Assembly: GCF_002093745.1 (NCBI RefSeq)
Contig: NZ_MTSB01000002.1
Span: forward strand, 349,657 to 413,656
Direction of reading: 5' to 3'
Length of the DNA stretch: 64,000 bases
DNA from: Pseudomonas graminis
GTDB taxonomy: Bacteria > Pseudomonadota > Gammaproteobacteria > Pseudomonadales > Pseudomonadaceae
Shown here: positions 17,417 through 26,425 of the stretch, one piece after another
Layout of the letters: every line of letters begins with the position of its first letter
Position numbering within the stretch: the first letter of the stretch is position 1
Made by a program: the position numbers and the translations under genes
Notes under the pieces: generated by a model
What the model was told of the DNA's origin: nothing
Database searches by the model: none
The model's input: the letters and a program-made list of their open reading frames with translations, nothing else

Positions 17417-19144
17417 CTAGCGGCTTGTCGAGGTCTTCGCTTCCGAGCGAGTCAACGCCGTGTTCAACGCGCGTTCGGCCTGGGTTTTGCGCAACTGCTG
17501 CCAGCGCGCCAGAACTCCTTTTGGTGCCCATATCTGCGGTTCGGAGGCTTCGAAATTATCCTCGGTCTCGCGTTGCGCGACATAGGTTTTGGCATCATTG
17601 AAAGCTTGTTGCAGGTCATCGGTTTCGACCAATGCCTTGGCAAATAGTGCATCACCGAAATAAGTGAAGTCGGCTTCCTCCGAGCAACCGAACGAAACGC
17701 GGTCTGCGCGTGAAGCCGTCATGATCAAGGTGCGCTCGTCTTTGAGGTCCGGGATGAAACCACCGGAATAGCAGGCCGAAATCACCACCACCTTATCGCG
17801 GTTTTTCAGCGGTGCAAGGGCCGCAGCCAACGCGTCGGCGGGCAGGTCGGCCAGCGACAGGCGCGGCTGGTCGAGTACCAGCTCGTGGTCCTGGGTGCCG
17901 TGGCTGGTCAGGTAAATGAAGACCAGGTCTTCCGGGCCGGAGCGTTGAGCGATGGTCTGGACCGCGCGCGTGATGGTCTCGCGGGTGGCCATCGGGCGAT
18001 CATCCATGTGGTCGCGGTGGTTGACCAGGCTGACCTGGCCGACGGCGCCGAACCGGGATTTGAGCAGGTTGCTGACATAGTCCGCCTCGCGCATGAACAC
18101 GCTCTGCTTGCCGTCGCCCCCTACAACCAGCGTGTACAGCTCGGTGGCCGGCGTGGACGCAGGTACGGCCGCGAGCGCGTGGTCCAGCAGACTGCCTTGC
18201 GCCAACAGCCCTTTTTCAAGCGTATCAGGCAGCAACTTGCCTTTGGCATCACGCACGCGCTGGCCGTTTGCCCAGATGCCTTTTTCTTCTTTGCCGTCCG
18301 GCGAAATCAGCACGCCGTTGCCCTGATAGGTGTCATCGGCGAACTGACCGACATAGCGACTGCCGTCGGCCAGTTGCAGTTGACCCTGGCCCGAGAAGCG
18401 CCAGTTGTCGAAATCACCCTGGTAACGGCTGCCGTCAGAGCCGATCAGCTCGCCCTTGCCGGTCAGTGCGCCTTCCTTGAACTCACCGCTCCAGACATCG
18501 CCATCGCTATTTTCGTAGCGGCCTTGGCCGTCAAGCTGGCTGTTGCGGAAGTTGCCGACGTATTGATCACCGTCAGCGCTGGTGAAGCTGCCGGTGCCTT
18601 GCAGTTGTCCGTTGACGAAGTTGCCGCTGTATTGATTGCCGCTGGCATCGCTGCGCGAGCCTTCGCCGTTGGCCTTGCCGTTGGCGAACATGCCTTGATG
18701 CTGGCTGCCGTCTTCCAGCTCCAGACGGCCGGGACCGTTATACAGCCCCGCCTTGAACTGGCCTCGGTACAGCACGCCCTTGTCCTTCTGCGTGCCTTCG
18801 CCGTCACGCAGCCCGAGTTTGAAATGACCCACATAGCTCGCGCCGCTGTGGCTGGTCAGTCGGCCCTGGCCATGAAACAGGCCCTGTTCAAAGCCGCCTT
18901 TGTAGACGTCGCCGTTGGCCGCGTGCCATTCACCCTGGCCTTGCCACAGCCCTTTCTCGAACTGCCCGGCGTACCAGCTGCCGTTGGGGTAATCGATCCG
19001 GCCCTGGCCCTGCAGTGTGCCGTTGACGATATCACCGCGGTAGCGTCCGCCATCGGGCAGACGGCCGTCCGGGGGCAGCAGTGATTCGCCATCACCGCAG
19101 CCTGCGATCAAGAGGGTCAAAGCCAGTGGAGCGAGCGCGCGCAT
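17417..19144 (-). CDS. MORN-repeat lipoprotein with C13 (legumain/caspase-fold) peptidase domain
   Basis: 575 residues. The N-terminus MRALAPLALTLLIAGC gives a lipobox with C16. Residues 34-290 carry about eleven MORN repeats of 23-residue period (YxGxFxxGxxxGxGxx). The C-terminal half (about 335-545) is a peptidase C13 domain with the dyad H415 (YLTSHGTQDH) and C458 (ISACYSGGF), and MTASRADRVSFG further on. A C13 protease on a MORN scaffold tethered to the envelope suggests a peptidoglycan- or membrane-associated protease. Orthologues occur across Pseudomonas as C13 family peptidase; the substrate is not known to me. A short gap separates it from the next gene. Confidence 0.88.
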   Translation of the reverse strand: MRALAPLALTLLIAGCGDGESLLPPDGRLPDGGRYRGDIVNGTLQGQGRIDYPNGSWYAGQFEKGLWQGQGEWHAANGDVYKGGFEQGLFHGQGRLTSHSGASYVGHFKLGLRDGEGTQKDKGVLYRGQFKAGLYNGPGRLELEDGSQHQGMFANGKANGEGSRSDASGNQYSGNFVNGQLQGTGSFTSADGDQYVGNFRNSQLDGQGRYENSDGDVWSGEFKEGALTGKGELIGSDGSRYQGDFDNWRFSGQGQLQLADGSRYVGQFADDTYQGNGVLISPDGKEEKGIWANGQRVRDAKGKLLPDTLEKGLLAQGSLLDHALAAVPASTPATELYTLVVGGDGKQSVFMREADYVSNLLKSRFGAVGQVSLVNHRDHMDDRPMATRETITRAVQTIAQRSGPEDLVFIYLTSHGTQDHELVLDQPRLSLADLPADALAAALAPLKNRDKVVVISACYSGGFIPDLKDERTLIMTASRADRVSFGCSEEADFTYFGDALFAKALVETDDLQQAFNDAKTYVAQRETEDNFEASEPQIWAPKGVLARWQQLRKTQAERALNTALTRSEAKTSTSR

Positions 19145-19284
19145 GTGATATCCCGGAAGAATGATTCAGTGGCGGGCCCGGCTCTGCTTGAGCAGATGTC
19201 TTGGGGCACGACCGCAGGGGAGTATGCCGCAGCGAGTAAGCGGGATGAAACAGTCTGTTACGACTGTTTCATGTTTTAAACGTG

Positions 19285-19740
19285 TTACACAAAACAAAGG
19301 GTCAGCGGTTCGGCGATAAAAGCGGGTTTTTCCTGACCCTCCACCTCCAGTGTGGCGGTTGCCTTGAGTAGCCACTGGCCCGGCTTTTTCTCGGTCACGT
19401 CCGTCAGCTGAAGCTTGAGGCGAACACGTGAATTGACCGGCACCGGCTGAATGAAGCGCAGGCTGTCCATGCCATAGTTGACCGCCATCTTCAGCCCCTC
19501 AGGCAGCACCATGATGCCCTCCATGAGCTTGGGGATCAGCGACAGCGACAGAAAACCGTGGGCGATCGTGGTGCCAAACGGGGTCTGCGCGGCTTTGACC
19601 GGGTCGACATGAATGAACTGGAAATCCCCTGTCGCTTCAGCAAACAGGTTGATACGTTCCTGGTCAATGGTCAGCCAGTCTGAATATTCCGGTTCTTTGC
19701 CAACGTATTGCGTGAGTGCTGTGACGGGTACAAAAGGCAT
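19285..19740 (-). CDS. MaoC-family (R)-enoyl-CoA hydratase
   Basis: A 151-residue single-hotdog protein. The hydratase-2 motif is intact: FAEATGDFQFIHVDPVKAAQTPFGTTIAHGFL, with the catalytic Asp and His. Such proteins hydrate enoyl-CoA to the (R)-3-hydroxy form and can feed polyhydroxyalkanoate synthesis (PhaJ-like). AAGGA precedes the ATG. It has no close partner gene on its strand, so the chain-length preference is open. Confidence 0.88.
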   Translation of the reverse strand: MPFVPVTALTQYVGKEPEYSDWLTIDQERINLFAEATGDFQFIHVDPVKAAQTPFGTTIAHGFLSLSLIPKLMEGIMVLPEGLKMAVNYGMDSLRFIQPVPVNSRVRLKLQLTDVTEKKPGQWLLKATATLEVEGQEKPAFIAEPLTLCFV

Positions 19741-19936
19741 GTCGCTTTCCTTGTCTGGTGAGGTATCAGCGGTGTCGCCTGCCGAGTGGGGGTTGCAGGT
19801 GAATCACAAGATCAGCAGAGGGTTGCCGGTTGGTCAAGCGACTGAAGGGACGCGAATACCTGGCCATGATCCCTGGCCTGGCGTGTTTATAATGGCGCCG
19901 TGAATTCGCCGGATTCGTTTACTTGCTGGAGTCCTC

Positions 19937-20299
19937 ATGTTGTTACGGGGTTTGACATGGCTGGTGCTGTTCCAATTGTTGGGAACAGCGCTCAACCATC
20001 TGTTTCTGTCGATATTGCCGGGGCCGATCATCGGGCTGGTATTGCTGATGGCTTATCTGATGATTCGCGGTGAAGTCAGCGAACCGATCAGCGTGGCTGC
20101 CAGCAGTCTGTTGCGCTATCTGCCCTTGCTGTTGGTGCCGCCCGCTGTCGGCGTGATGGTGTACGCATCGGCCATCGCCGAGGATTTCTGGGCGATCTTC
20201 GGCACGCTGACCGTGTCGCTGATGATTTCGCTGACGTTTGTCGGCTGGCTGATGCAGAAGCTTATCCAGCGTCAGAACCGCCGCCGGGAGGTCTCATGA
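19937..20299 (+). CDS. CidA/LrgA family membrane protein
   Basis: A 120-residue protein with four hydrophobic segments and the family pattern LLGTALNHLFLSILPGPIIGLVLLM plus YLPLLLVPPAVGVMVY. CidA/LrgA proteins are holin-like and modulate murein hydrolase export and lysis, or act in pyruvate transport with the LrgB partner. The stop overlaps the next ATG (ATGA), so the pair is coupled. It begins a three-gene plus-strand run. Confidence 0.92.
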   Translation: MLLRGLTWLVLFQLLGTALNHLFLSILPGPIIGLVLLMAYLMIRGEVSEPISVAASSLLRYLPLLLVPPAVGVMVYASAIAEDFWAIFGTLTVSLMISLTFVGWLMQKLIQRQNRRREVS

Positions 20300-21012
20300 G
20301 TCTGGACTGGCATGGCGCCTGGCTGTCGGTGATTCACCACCCCTTGTTTGGCATCGCGATCACGCTGGGGGCTTATCAACTGGCGACGGCGGCGTACGAA
20401 AAGACCCGCTGGCTGTTTTTACAGCCGGTGCTGGTGTCGATGGTCGTGGTGATCGGGGTCGTGCTGTTCTGTGGTCTGGAGTACAGCGAGTACCGCAAAA
20501 GCACCGAAATCCTGGGCACGCTGCTGGGGCCGGCGACCGTTGCGCTGGCCGTGCCCCTTTATCTGAATATGCGGCGGATTCGGCAGTTGCTCTGGCCCGT
20601 ATTGACTACGCTGGTAATCGGCGGCGTGTTTGCGACCGGGCTGTGTGTCGGGCTCGGGATGCTGTTGGGTGCCGATCATATGATTCTGATGACCATGGCG
20701 CCAAAATCGGTGACATCGCCAATTGCCATGCTGGTGGCCGAGCAGATCGGCGGTGTGGCGGCGCTGGCGGCGGTTTTTGTATTGATTACCGGTGTATTTG
20801 GTGCCATTTTCGGCCCGGGTCTGCTGTCGCTGGCCGGGGTGGATCATCCCGCGGCTCGCGGCATGGCACTGGGCTTGACCGCGCATGCGGTGGGAACGTC
20901 CGTGGCCTTGCAGGAAGGTGAAGAATCGGGGGCTTTTGCTGCATTGGCAATGAGTCTGATGGGCGTTGCAACGGCACTGTTCCTGCCGCTGGCAATGTCG
21001 CTGGCCATTTAA
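20296..21012 (+). CDS. LrgB/CidB family membrane protein
   Basis: A 238-residue, very hydrophobic protein with about seven or eight membrane spans. The family signatures APKSVTSPIAMLVAEQIGG and GLTAHAVGTSVALQEGEESGAFAALAM are intact. It works with the upstream LrgA/CidA protein as the second component of the holin-like system, also linked to pyruvate or glycolate transport in other bacteria. The downstream Lon-N gene begins 17 bases later and may share the transcript. Confidence 0.93.
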   Translation: MSLDWHGAWLSVIHHPLFGIAITLGAYQLATAAYEKTRWLFLQPVLVSMVVVIGVVLFCGLEYSEYRKSTEILGTLLGPATVALAVPLYLNMRRIRQLLWPVLTTLVIGGVFATGLCVGLGMLLGADHMILMTMAPKSVTSPIAMLVAEQIGGVAALAAVFVLITGVFGAIFGPGLLSLAGVDHPAARGMALGLTAHAVGTSVALQEGEESGAFAALAMSLMGVATALFLPLAMSLAI

Positions 21013-21029
21013 AGGGGGGAGGCTTTCAC

Positions 21030-21620
21030 ATGACATTGCCATTGTTTCCACTGAACGCCGTGCTGTTTCCGGGGTGCGTTCTTGATCTGCAGCTGTTTGA
21101 AGCTCGTTATCTGGACATGATCAGCCGCTGCATGAAGCAGGGGCAGGGGTTCGGTGTGGTGTGCATCACCGAAGGGAGCGAAGTCGGGTCCGTGCCGGGC
21201 GGCTATTCGCGGATTGGCTGTGAAGCACTGGTCGAGGACTTCGAGCAACAGGACAACGGTCTGTTGGGCATTCGGGTCGTGGGCGGTCGCCGCTTTCGGG
21301 TAATCGCTGCCGAAGTTCAGCGCGATCAATTGCTGGTGGCCGAGGTTGAATGGCTGGAAGAGCCCCAGGAGCGTCCGTTACAGGAAGAAGATGCCGACCT
21401 GGTTGCGCTGCTCGAAGCGCTGGCCGAACACCCGATGGTTGCGTCCCTGAACATGGGCGTGTCCGCCGAAGGTCAATACGCGTTGTCTAACCAGCTTGCC
21501 TACCTGCTGCCGTTCACCGAGAAAGACAAGGTCGAACTGCTGGAAATCGACGACCCCGAAGAGCGCCTTGACGCGATTCAGGAACTGCTCGATGAAATGC
21601 AGGGCGACATGCAGGCTTGA
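21030..21620 (+). CDS. Stand-alone Lon N-terminal (substrate-binding) domain protein
   Basis: 196 residues that match only the N-terminal domain of Lon: LPLFPLNAVLFPGCVLDLQLFEARYLDMI, followed by GFGVVCITEGSEVG and IRVVGGRRFRVI, and a helical C-terminus ending EELLDEMQGDM. No AAA+ or protease part is present, and this stand-alone form is normal in pseudomonads. It may bind unfolded proteins or serve as an adaptor. GGGAGG lies before the ATG. Confidence 0.92.
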   Translation: MTLPLFPLNAVLFPGCVLDLQLFEARYLDMISRCMKQGQGFGVVCITEGSEVGSVPGGYSRIGCEALVEDFEQQDNGLLGIRVVGGRRFRVIAAEVQRDQLLVAEVEWLEEPQERPLQEEDADLVALLEALAEHPMVASLNMGVSAEGQYALSNQLAYLLPFTEKDKVELLEIDDPEERLDAIQELLDEMQGDMQA

Positions 21621-21669
21621 ACTGAGGGAAAGAGGGCTGAGCTCACGGTGCTTCTCGTTCGAAACCCGA

Positions 21670-22236
21670 TCAGCGCGGCGGGTATTGCGCCAGAATTTTT
21701 GCGACGGTGGTGCGGATGGCTTGCTCGCGTTCGGCCGGGTTGTCGGCGTTGTCATTGAGGATACGCTCGGTGCTGCCTCGCCAGACCAGTTTGCCGTCCT
21801 TGGCGTCGAGCAGGTCGATCTGCAAGGTGCTGACCTTATAGTCGACGCTGCGGGTTTCAGTGTTGATCGGACCGTTCCAGTAGCCATAACCGCCCCAAGG
21901 GCTCCAGCCGCCACCGTATTGGGTGCTCACGGTCTGCTGGCGATTTTCGACAATCAGCCAGGTCTGCACTTTCAGGTCCGAACGCGCACCGGCAGCGGCC
22001 ATGCGCAAGCCGCGCTGATCCAGTTGATCGGCGATTGACTGGCGGATGCGCTGCTCGGTCAGGTCGCTCTTGAGTCGCGGGTCGTTATCCGGCTGATACT
22101 GAACCGCGGGCTCCTTCCAGCTCCAGGTGCGATAACCGCCGAAATCCCGCTGGGCATCAAAGTCGCGATTGATCGATTGGGTCTGACAGGCAGTCAGCAG
22201 CAGGGCGCAGGACAGCAAGACAATACGGCGGAACAT
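21670..22236 (-). CDS. DUF4136 lipoprotein (first of a tandem pair)
   Basis: 188 residues with signal MFRRIVLLSCALLLTAC (lipobox LTAC, C17) and the DUF4136 pattern: DFGGYRTWSWKEP, a central IRQSIADQLDQRGLRM, VQTWLIVENRQQTV, and the end IRTTVAKILAQYPPR. It is about 17 bases from the next, similar gene, so this is a tandem duplicate. Role unknown; these small outer-membrane or periplasmic lipoproteins often occur in pairs. Confidence 0.85.
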   Translation of the reverse strand: MFRRIVLLSCALLLTACQTQSINRDFDAQRDFGGYRTWSWKEPAVQYQPDNDPRLKSDLTEQRIRQSIADQLDQRGLRMAAAGARSDLKVQTWLIVENRQQTVSTQYGGGWSPWGGYGYWNGPINTETRSVDYKVSTLQIDLLDAKDGKLVWRGSTERILNDNADNPAEREQAIRTTVAKILAQYPPR

Positions 22237-22253
22237 GGCAGTTCTCCGAAAAA

Positions 22254-22877
22254 TTACGAAGGCGGATAAGCCGTCAGCGCCTGTTGCACGGCCTGACGCA
22301 GAGCTTTGCTGCGGTCTGCCAGATTGTTGCTGCTGTGCGCGTCTGCACTGGCGCTCCAGACAGGCTGGCCAGTGCGCGCATCGAACAGGTTGATCTGGAC
22401 CACCATCACTTTTTCCTGATACGTGCGCACCACCGGCACGCTGGCGTAGCCGCCATAACCCGGCCGATAGCCGCCGTAAGGACCATAACCCGCGCCGCCG
22501 CCGTAATAGGGGTCGACATCTTCACGCACCTGGCGCAACCGAACCTCCTGACGCGTCGTGGCGCTGACGTACAGGTCGGCAGGCTGATTATTCCGAGCCG
22601 GCCTCAGGCCCCGCTGGTCCAGGCCATTGCTCATGGCTTCGACCACTTGCGCGGAATCGACCCAGGCTGTGCCGGGTGGCAACTGACCGTTGAGCCAGCC
22701 CCAGGTCCGGTACTTTCCATAATCCCGTGGCGGCGCGGGGTAAGCGCTCATGTCCAGGGTGTTGGCCGCCTGTGGCGGAGCGGGCGGCATCGGCAGCGAA
22801 CTGGCCACATACGGATTGTCGCTTTGGCAGGCGCTGACCCCGAAGAACAGGGCCAGCAAGGCAAGACGGTGCTTCAT
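22254..22877 (-). CDS. DUF4136 lipoprotein with Gly/Tyr-rich insert (tandem paralogue)
   Basis: 207 residues. The start at 22877 (CGGAGA upstream) gives signal [17 protein letters not shown], with a lipobox ending in C17. The domain repeats the pattern of the neighbour ([38 protein letters not shown]). It differs by a low-complexity insert [20 protein letters not shown] near residues 120-140. Upstream of the paralogue on the same strand, so the two are probably co-transcribed. Function unknown. Confidence 0.85.
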   Translation of the reverse strand: MKHRLALLALFFGVSACQSDNPYVASSLPMPPAPPQAANTLDMSAYPAPPRDYGKYRTWGWLNGQLPPGTAWVDSAQVVEAMSNGLDQRGLRPARNNQPADLYVSATTRQEVRLRQVREDVDPYYGGGAGYGPYGGYRPGYGGYASVPVVRTYQEKVMVVQINLFDARTGQPVWSASADAHSSNNLADRSKALRQAVQQALTAYPPS

Positions 22878-22896
22878 GAGGGTCTCCGCAATTGTG

Positions 22897-23646
22897 TCAG
22901 ACCGGACGGCAGATCCAGTGCAGGTATCGACCCAGCCCTGCAAAAGCCGGGTGACGCCGATGCGCCAGTTCCATTTCCAGCATATCCGTCAGTTCGGCCC
23001 GGGCCTGGAATTCAACGGGCATGTAATCGTGAAACACCCGCACGCCGCTACGGGTTTCGACGCTCCACAGCCCTTCAAGTTGCGCCGCCAGTTCCCGAGG
23101 GTCGAGCGGTTGCTGGGGCGTCAGGCTCTGTTTTTCTCCGGCCATGTCATTCTTGCGCATTTTGCGGAAATGGCCCTTGAGCAAATTGCGATAAATCAGC
23201 GCGTCGCGATTGTAGAACGCCAGCGACAGCCAGCCCTCGGCGTTTGTCAGCCGGCGCAGCACCGGAAGGATCGCGTGCGGCTCGGCCAGCCATTCCAGCA
23301 CGGCGTGGCACAGCACCACATCGTAAGTGTCGCTCAGCAAGTCGGGCAGCGCCTGCCACGGAGCCTGAATGAACGTGGCCGTCTGTCCGGCATCGGCAAA
23401 ACGCTGGCGAGCGCCTTCCAGCATCGGCTCGGCGGGTTCGGCCAGCGTCACCTCGTGACCTTGCTCGGCCAGCCACAGCGACATATGACCCAACCCCGCG
23501 CCGATGTCCAGCACGCGCAACGGACGCTTGGGCAAGGTCTCGGTCAAGTCCGCCTGCAACACAGCCAGACGAATCGCGCCTTTCGCACCGCCGTAGATCT
23601 TTTCCGCGAAACGGGTCGCCAACTGGTCGAAATGACGATCACTCAC
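22897..23646 (-). CDS. cmoM: CmoM-like tRNA uridine-34 carboxymethyl methyltransferase
   Basis: A 249-residue AdoMet methyltransferase. Motif I is [22 protein letters not shown], followed by [15 protein letters not shown] and the [12 protein letters not shown] acidic loop. The [21 protein letters not shown] segment and the end RYLHWICR are typical of SmtA/CmoM, which methylates 5-carboxymethoxyuridine at the wobble position of tRNA. The start is GTG 23646, overlapping the stop of the pyrophosphohydrolase gene (GTGA). Good match in length to the family. Confidence 0.85.
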   Translation of the reverse strand: MSDRHFDQLATRFAEKIYGGAKGAIRLAVLQADLTETLPKRPLRVLDIGAGLGHMSLWLAEQGHEVTLAEPAEPMLEGARQRFADAGQTATFIQAPWQALPDLLSDTYDVVLCHAVLEWLAEPHAILPVLRRLTNAEGWLSLAFYNRDALIYRNLLKGHFRKMRKNDMAGEKQSLTPQQPLDPRELAAQLEGLWSVETRSGVRVFHDYMPVEFQARAELTDMLEMELAHRRHPAFAGLGRYLHWICRPV

Positions 23647-23948
23647 CGGGCGAATCTCCGCTCACTGTCCGCCAGTTTGTTGCGCACCACCGTCTCCATG
23701 TCCAGCCCGAGTTCGCTGCACAGCAGCAACAGGTAAAGGACAATGTCGCCGACTTCCTGGCCAGCATGCTCCAACTGATCGGCAGGCAACTCGCGGGACT
23801 GGTCCTCGCGCAGCCACTGAAATATTTCCACCAGCTCGGCCATCTCCACGCTGGCCGCCATCGCCAGGTTTTTGGGGCTGTGAAAGGGCTTCCAGTCGTT
23901 CTGGTCGCGAATACGGTGCAGGCGTTGGGTCAACTCGTCGAGGTTCAT
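23643..23948 (-). CDS. MazG-like nucleotide pyrophosphohydrolase
   Basis: 101 residues of the MazG/dCTPase type. The metal-binding ExxE of this fold appears in MAASVEMAELVEIFQWL, and a second acidic pair in EVGDIVLYLLLLCSELGLD. Such proteins hydrolyse (d)NTPs to monophosphates and help keep non-canonical nucleotides out. ATG 23948 follows GAGAG and is preferred to a start seven codons further up. The stop is shared with cmoM, so the two are coupled. Confidence 0.88.
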   Translation of the reverse strand: MNLDELTQRLHRIRDQNDWKPFHSPKNLAMAASVEMAELVEIFQWLREDQSRELPADQLEHAGQEVGDIVLYLLLLCSELGLDMETVVRNKLADSERRFAR

Positions 23949-24070
23949 CGTGCTCTCCTGAAGACGCATAGCTTCAGGGGGAACGGGTCGCCAGGCAAGT
24001 GGGCGTTGAGGTTTGTTCAGCCGAGCCTCGTCCTTGGTGATAGAACAAGGCTCCCTGGCCAGTCAAACGC

Positions 24071-24931
24071 TTACGGGGCCACCGGCTGCCAATGACCGGT
24101 CATGTGGACAATGCCGTCATCGCCGTCGATCCGGAACTGACCGTGTACCCCGGCGGCATTGGCCGACAGTGCCACGTCGGCGGGCAGGCGCACCGATTTC
24201 TGGAATTGCACGCTGATCTCGACATTCGAGGCCGGCAAATGCTCATCCAGCGCGGCCAGAGCGCGCGCTTTCAGCCACATGCCGTGAGCGATGGCGCGCG
24301 GAAAACCGAACATCTTGGCACTGGGTGCGCTCAGGTGAATCGGGTTGTAGTCCCCCGACACCTTGGCGTAATCACGGCCGATCTGTGGCGTCGCCCGCCA
24401 GCTTTCCACGTGCATCATCGGCAGCAACACGGACTCTTCCTGCTCGGCAGACGAGCTGTCCGGCTTGGCTGCCGTGCAGAGCATGGTGCTTTCTTCTTCC
24501 CAAAGCAGGCCCAGGCCATCTTCAGCCTGAGTCAGCAGCGTGAACATCGCCCCTTTACGGTGTGGGCGCAGGTTGGTGGCCTGAACACTGATGTACAGCT
24601 GGCTGACGCCTCCGAGCGGGCGATGGACGCAGATGCAGTTGTCGACATGGATCAGCCCCAGCAGCGGGAACGGGAACTCCTGCGAAGTCATCAACTGCAT
24701 CTGTAGCTGAAATGCCATCACATGTGGATAGGTCGGCGGCAGCAGGCTGCTGTCCTCGAACCCGCAGACCTTTCGGTAAGCTTCGAGCTTTTCGTTGTCC
24801 ACCGCGATCCAGCTGCGCAGCCCCAGATCGGGTAGCTGCGAGCCGGTTACCTTGCGACGGCGCAGTGCCGCCTGGATAAACAGGTTGGAAAGAGGTTGCA
24901 AAGAATCGAGGTAGCGCCAGTGAGCCGTCAT
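24071..24931 (-). CDS. MaoC-type 3-hydroxyacyl dehydratase (HtdX-like)
   Basis: A 286-residue double-hotdog protein. The second half has the hydratase motif YAKVSGDYNPIHLSAPSAKMFGFPRAIAHGMW, with the catalytic Asp and His. The N-terminal half (residues 1-140) looks like the degenerate first hotdog. Its size and its position beside a two-domain ketoacyl reductase recall mycobacterial HtdX. AAGGAG lies 7 bases before the ATG. It is 30 bases from the reductase on the same strand. Confidence 0.85.
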   Translation of the reverse strand: MTAHWRYLDSLQPLSNLFIQAALRRRKVTGSQLPDLGLRSWIAVDNEKLEAYRKVCGFEDSSLLPPTYPHVMAFQLQMQLMTSQEFPFPLLGLIHVDNCICVHRPLGGVSQLYISVQATNLRPHRKGAMFTLLTQAEDGLGLLWEEESTMLCTAAKPDSSSAEQEESVLLPMMHVESWRATPQIGRDYAKVSGDYNPIHLSAPSAKMFGFPRAIAHGMWLKARALAALDEHLPASNVEISVQFQKSVRLPADVALSANAAGVHGQFRIDGDDGIVHMTGHWQPVAP

Positions 24932-24961
24932 CGTCCATCTCCTTGAATTCAGTGCGAGACC

Positions 24962-26317
24962 TCAGGCCCCGATCACGTTTTGACCACAGACACGCAGAAC
25001 CTGACCACTGACCGCGCCGCTGCCCGGCTGGCTGAACCAGGCCACGGCTTCTGCTACGTCCTGTGGCGAACCGCCCTGGCCCAGCGAACTCATGCGTCGG
25101 CCTGCCTCACGCAAGGTGAACGGCATATGGGCGGTCATCTTCGTTTCGATGAACCCCGGCGCAACCGCATTAATACTGATGCCTCGCGCCTTGAGTCCGG
25201 GGGCCATCGCCCGGGCAAAGCCGATCAGGCCGGCCTTGCTGGTGGTGTAGTTGGTTTGTCCGCGATTCCCGGCGATACCGCTGATCGACGCCATCAGAAT
25301 GATTCGGGCATCGTCTTTCAGCGCGCCGGCGTCGAGCAGCACCTGCGTCAGCACTTGCGGAGCATTGAGGTTGACGGCCAGCACCGAGTCCCAGAAATCT
25401 TCCGGCATGTTGGCCAGCGTCTTGTCGCGAGTAATGCCCGCGTTATGGACCAGAATGTCGACGCCATCCGGCAGGTGCTCAAGCAGTTGAGCAGGGGCGT
25501 CTTCCGAGCAGATATCCAGCGCCAGGGCCTGGCCGCCAAGCCGTGAGGCCAGCGCTTCCAGCTCTTTTCGGGTCTGAGGCACATCCAGCAGAATGACCTG
25601 CGCGCCATCACGGGTCAGGGTTTCGGCAATTGACGCACCGATGCCCCGTGCCGCGCCGGTCACCACCGCTTTGCGACCGGCCAGCGGACGCGTCCAGTCC
25701 TGGACCTTCGTCGGGCAGGCAGTCAGGTGAACAAACTGACCGGAGATGAACGCCGCCTTGGGCGTCAGGAAGAAGCGCAGTGCGCCTTCCAGTTGATCCT
25801 GAGCGTCTTCATCCACCTGCAACAACTTGACCGTTGCACCGTTGCGCACTTCCTTGGCCAGCGAGCGGCTGAAACCCTCGATGGCCTGTTGAGTGCTGGC
25901 GGCCAGCGGGTCATCAAGGGTGGCCGGCGCTCTGCCAAGAATCACGACATGTGCGCAATGGTCGAGATTGCGCAGCAGTGGCTGAAAGAAATCCCGAAGC
26001 TGCCTGAGCTGTTCGGTGCGCAGGATCTGGCTGGCGTCGAATACCACGGCCTTCAGTCGAGGCCCTTGATTGGAGACCCAAGTGGTTGCACCCGGCATGT
26101 CGCTGCCGAAACTGTACAGCGAGTCTGTCAGGCGGCTGGCGAATTGTCTGACCTCATCGCCCAGCGGCCCCGCACTGATCAGCAGCGTGCCTTCGACAGG
26201 GCGCAAACGCCCGGCCTGCCAACGCTCCAGGTGGGTGGGAGCGGGCAGACCGACGGCGCTCACCAGACGACGACCCATGTCGGAGTTGGCGAAATCGATA
26301 TAGCGATCTGACGGCAT
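24962..26317 (-). CDS. Two-domain 3-oxoacyl-CoA/ACP reductase (FabG4-like)
   Basis: A 451-residue protein, longer than normal FabG (about 245). Residues 1-205 form an N-terminal domain of flavodoxin-like appearance. Residues 206-451 are a full short-chain dehydrogenase: GRKAVVTGAARGIGASIAET, VHNAGITRDKTLANM and the catalytic Tyr-Lys in TNYTTSKAGLIG. High-molecular-weight FabG4 has this architecture and reduces 3-oxoacyl-CoA. AGGAGAG precedes the ATG. It pairs with the MaoC dehydratase downstream and the divergent thiolase upstream. Confidence 0.9.
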   Translation of the reverse strand: MPSDRYIDFANSDMGRRLVSAVGLPAPTHLERWQAGRLRPVEGTLLISAGPLGDEVRQFASRLTDSLYSFGSDMPGATTWVSNQGPRLKAVVFDASQILRTEQLRQLRDFFQPLLRNLDHCAHVVILGRAPATLDDPLAASTQQAIEGFSRSLAKEVRNGATVKLLQVDEDAQDQLEGALRFFLTPKAAFISGQFVHLTACPTKVQDWTRPLAGRKAVVTGAARGIGASIAETLTRDGAQVILLDVPQTRKELEALASRLGGQALALDICSEDAPAQLLEHLPDGVDILVHNAGITRDKTLANMPEDFWDSVLAVNLNAPQVLTQVLLDAGALKDDARIILMASISGIAGNRGQTNYTTSKAGLIGFARAMAPGLKARGISINAVAPGFIETKMTAHMPFTLREAGRRMSSLGQGGSPQDVAEAVAWFSQPGSGAVSGQVLRVCGQNVIGA

Positions 26318-26425
26318 GGAACACTCTCCTGAAGTCGGGGTTCAAAGGAATGGACCACGGTGGCACGACATTTGTTCTTGCTATCGACACGGCTCATTCA
26401 TCCGTTTGAAGAAAGGGAGTTTTCC

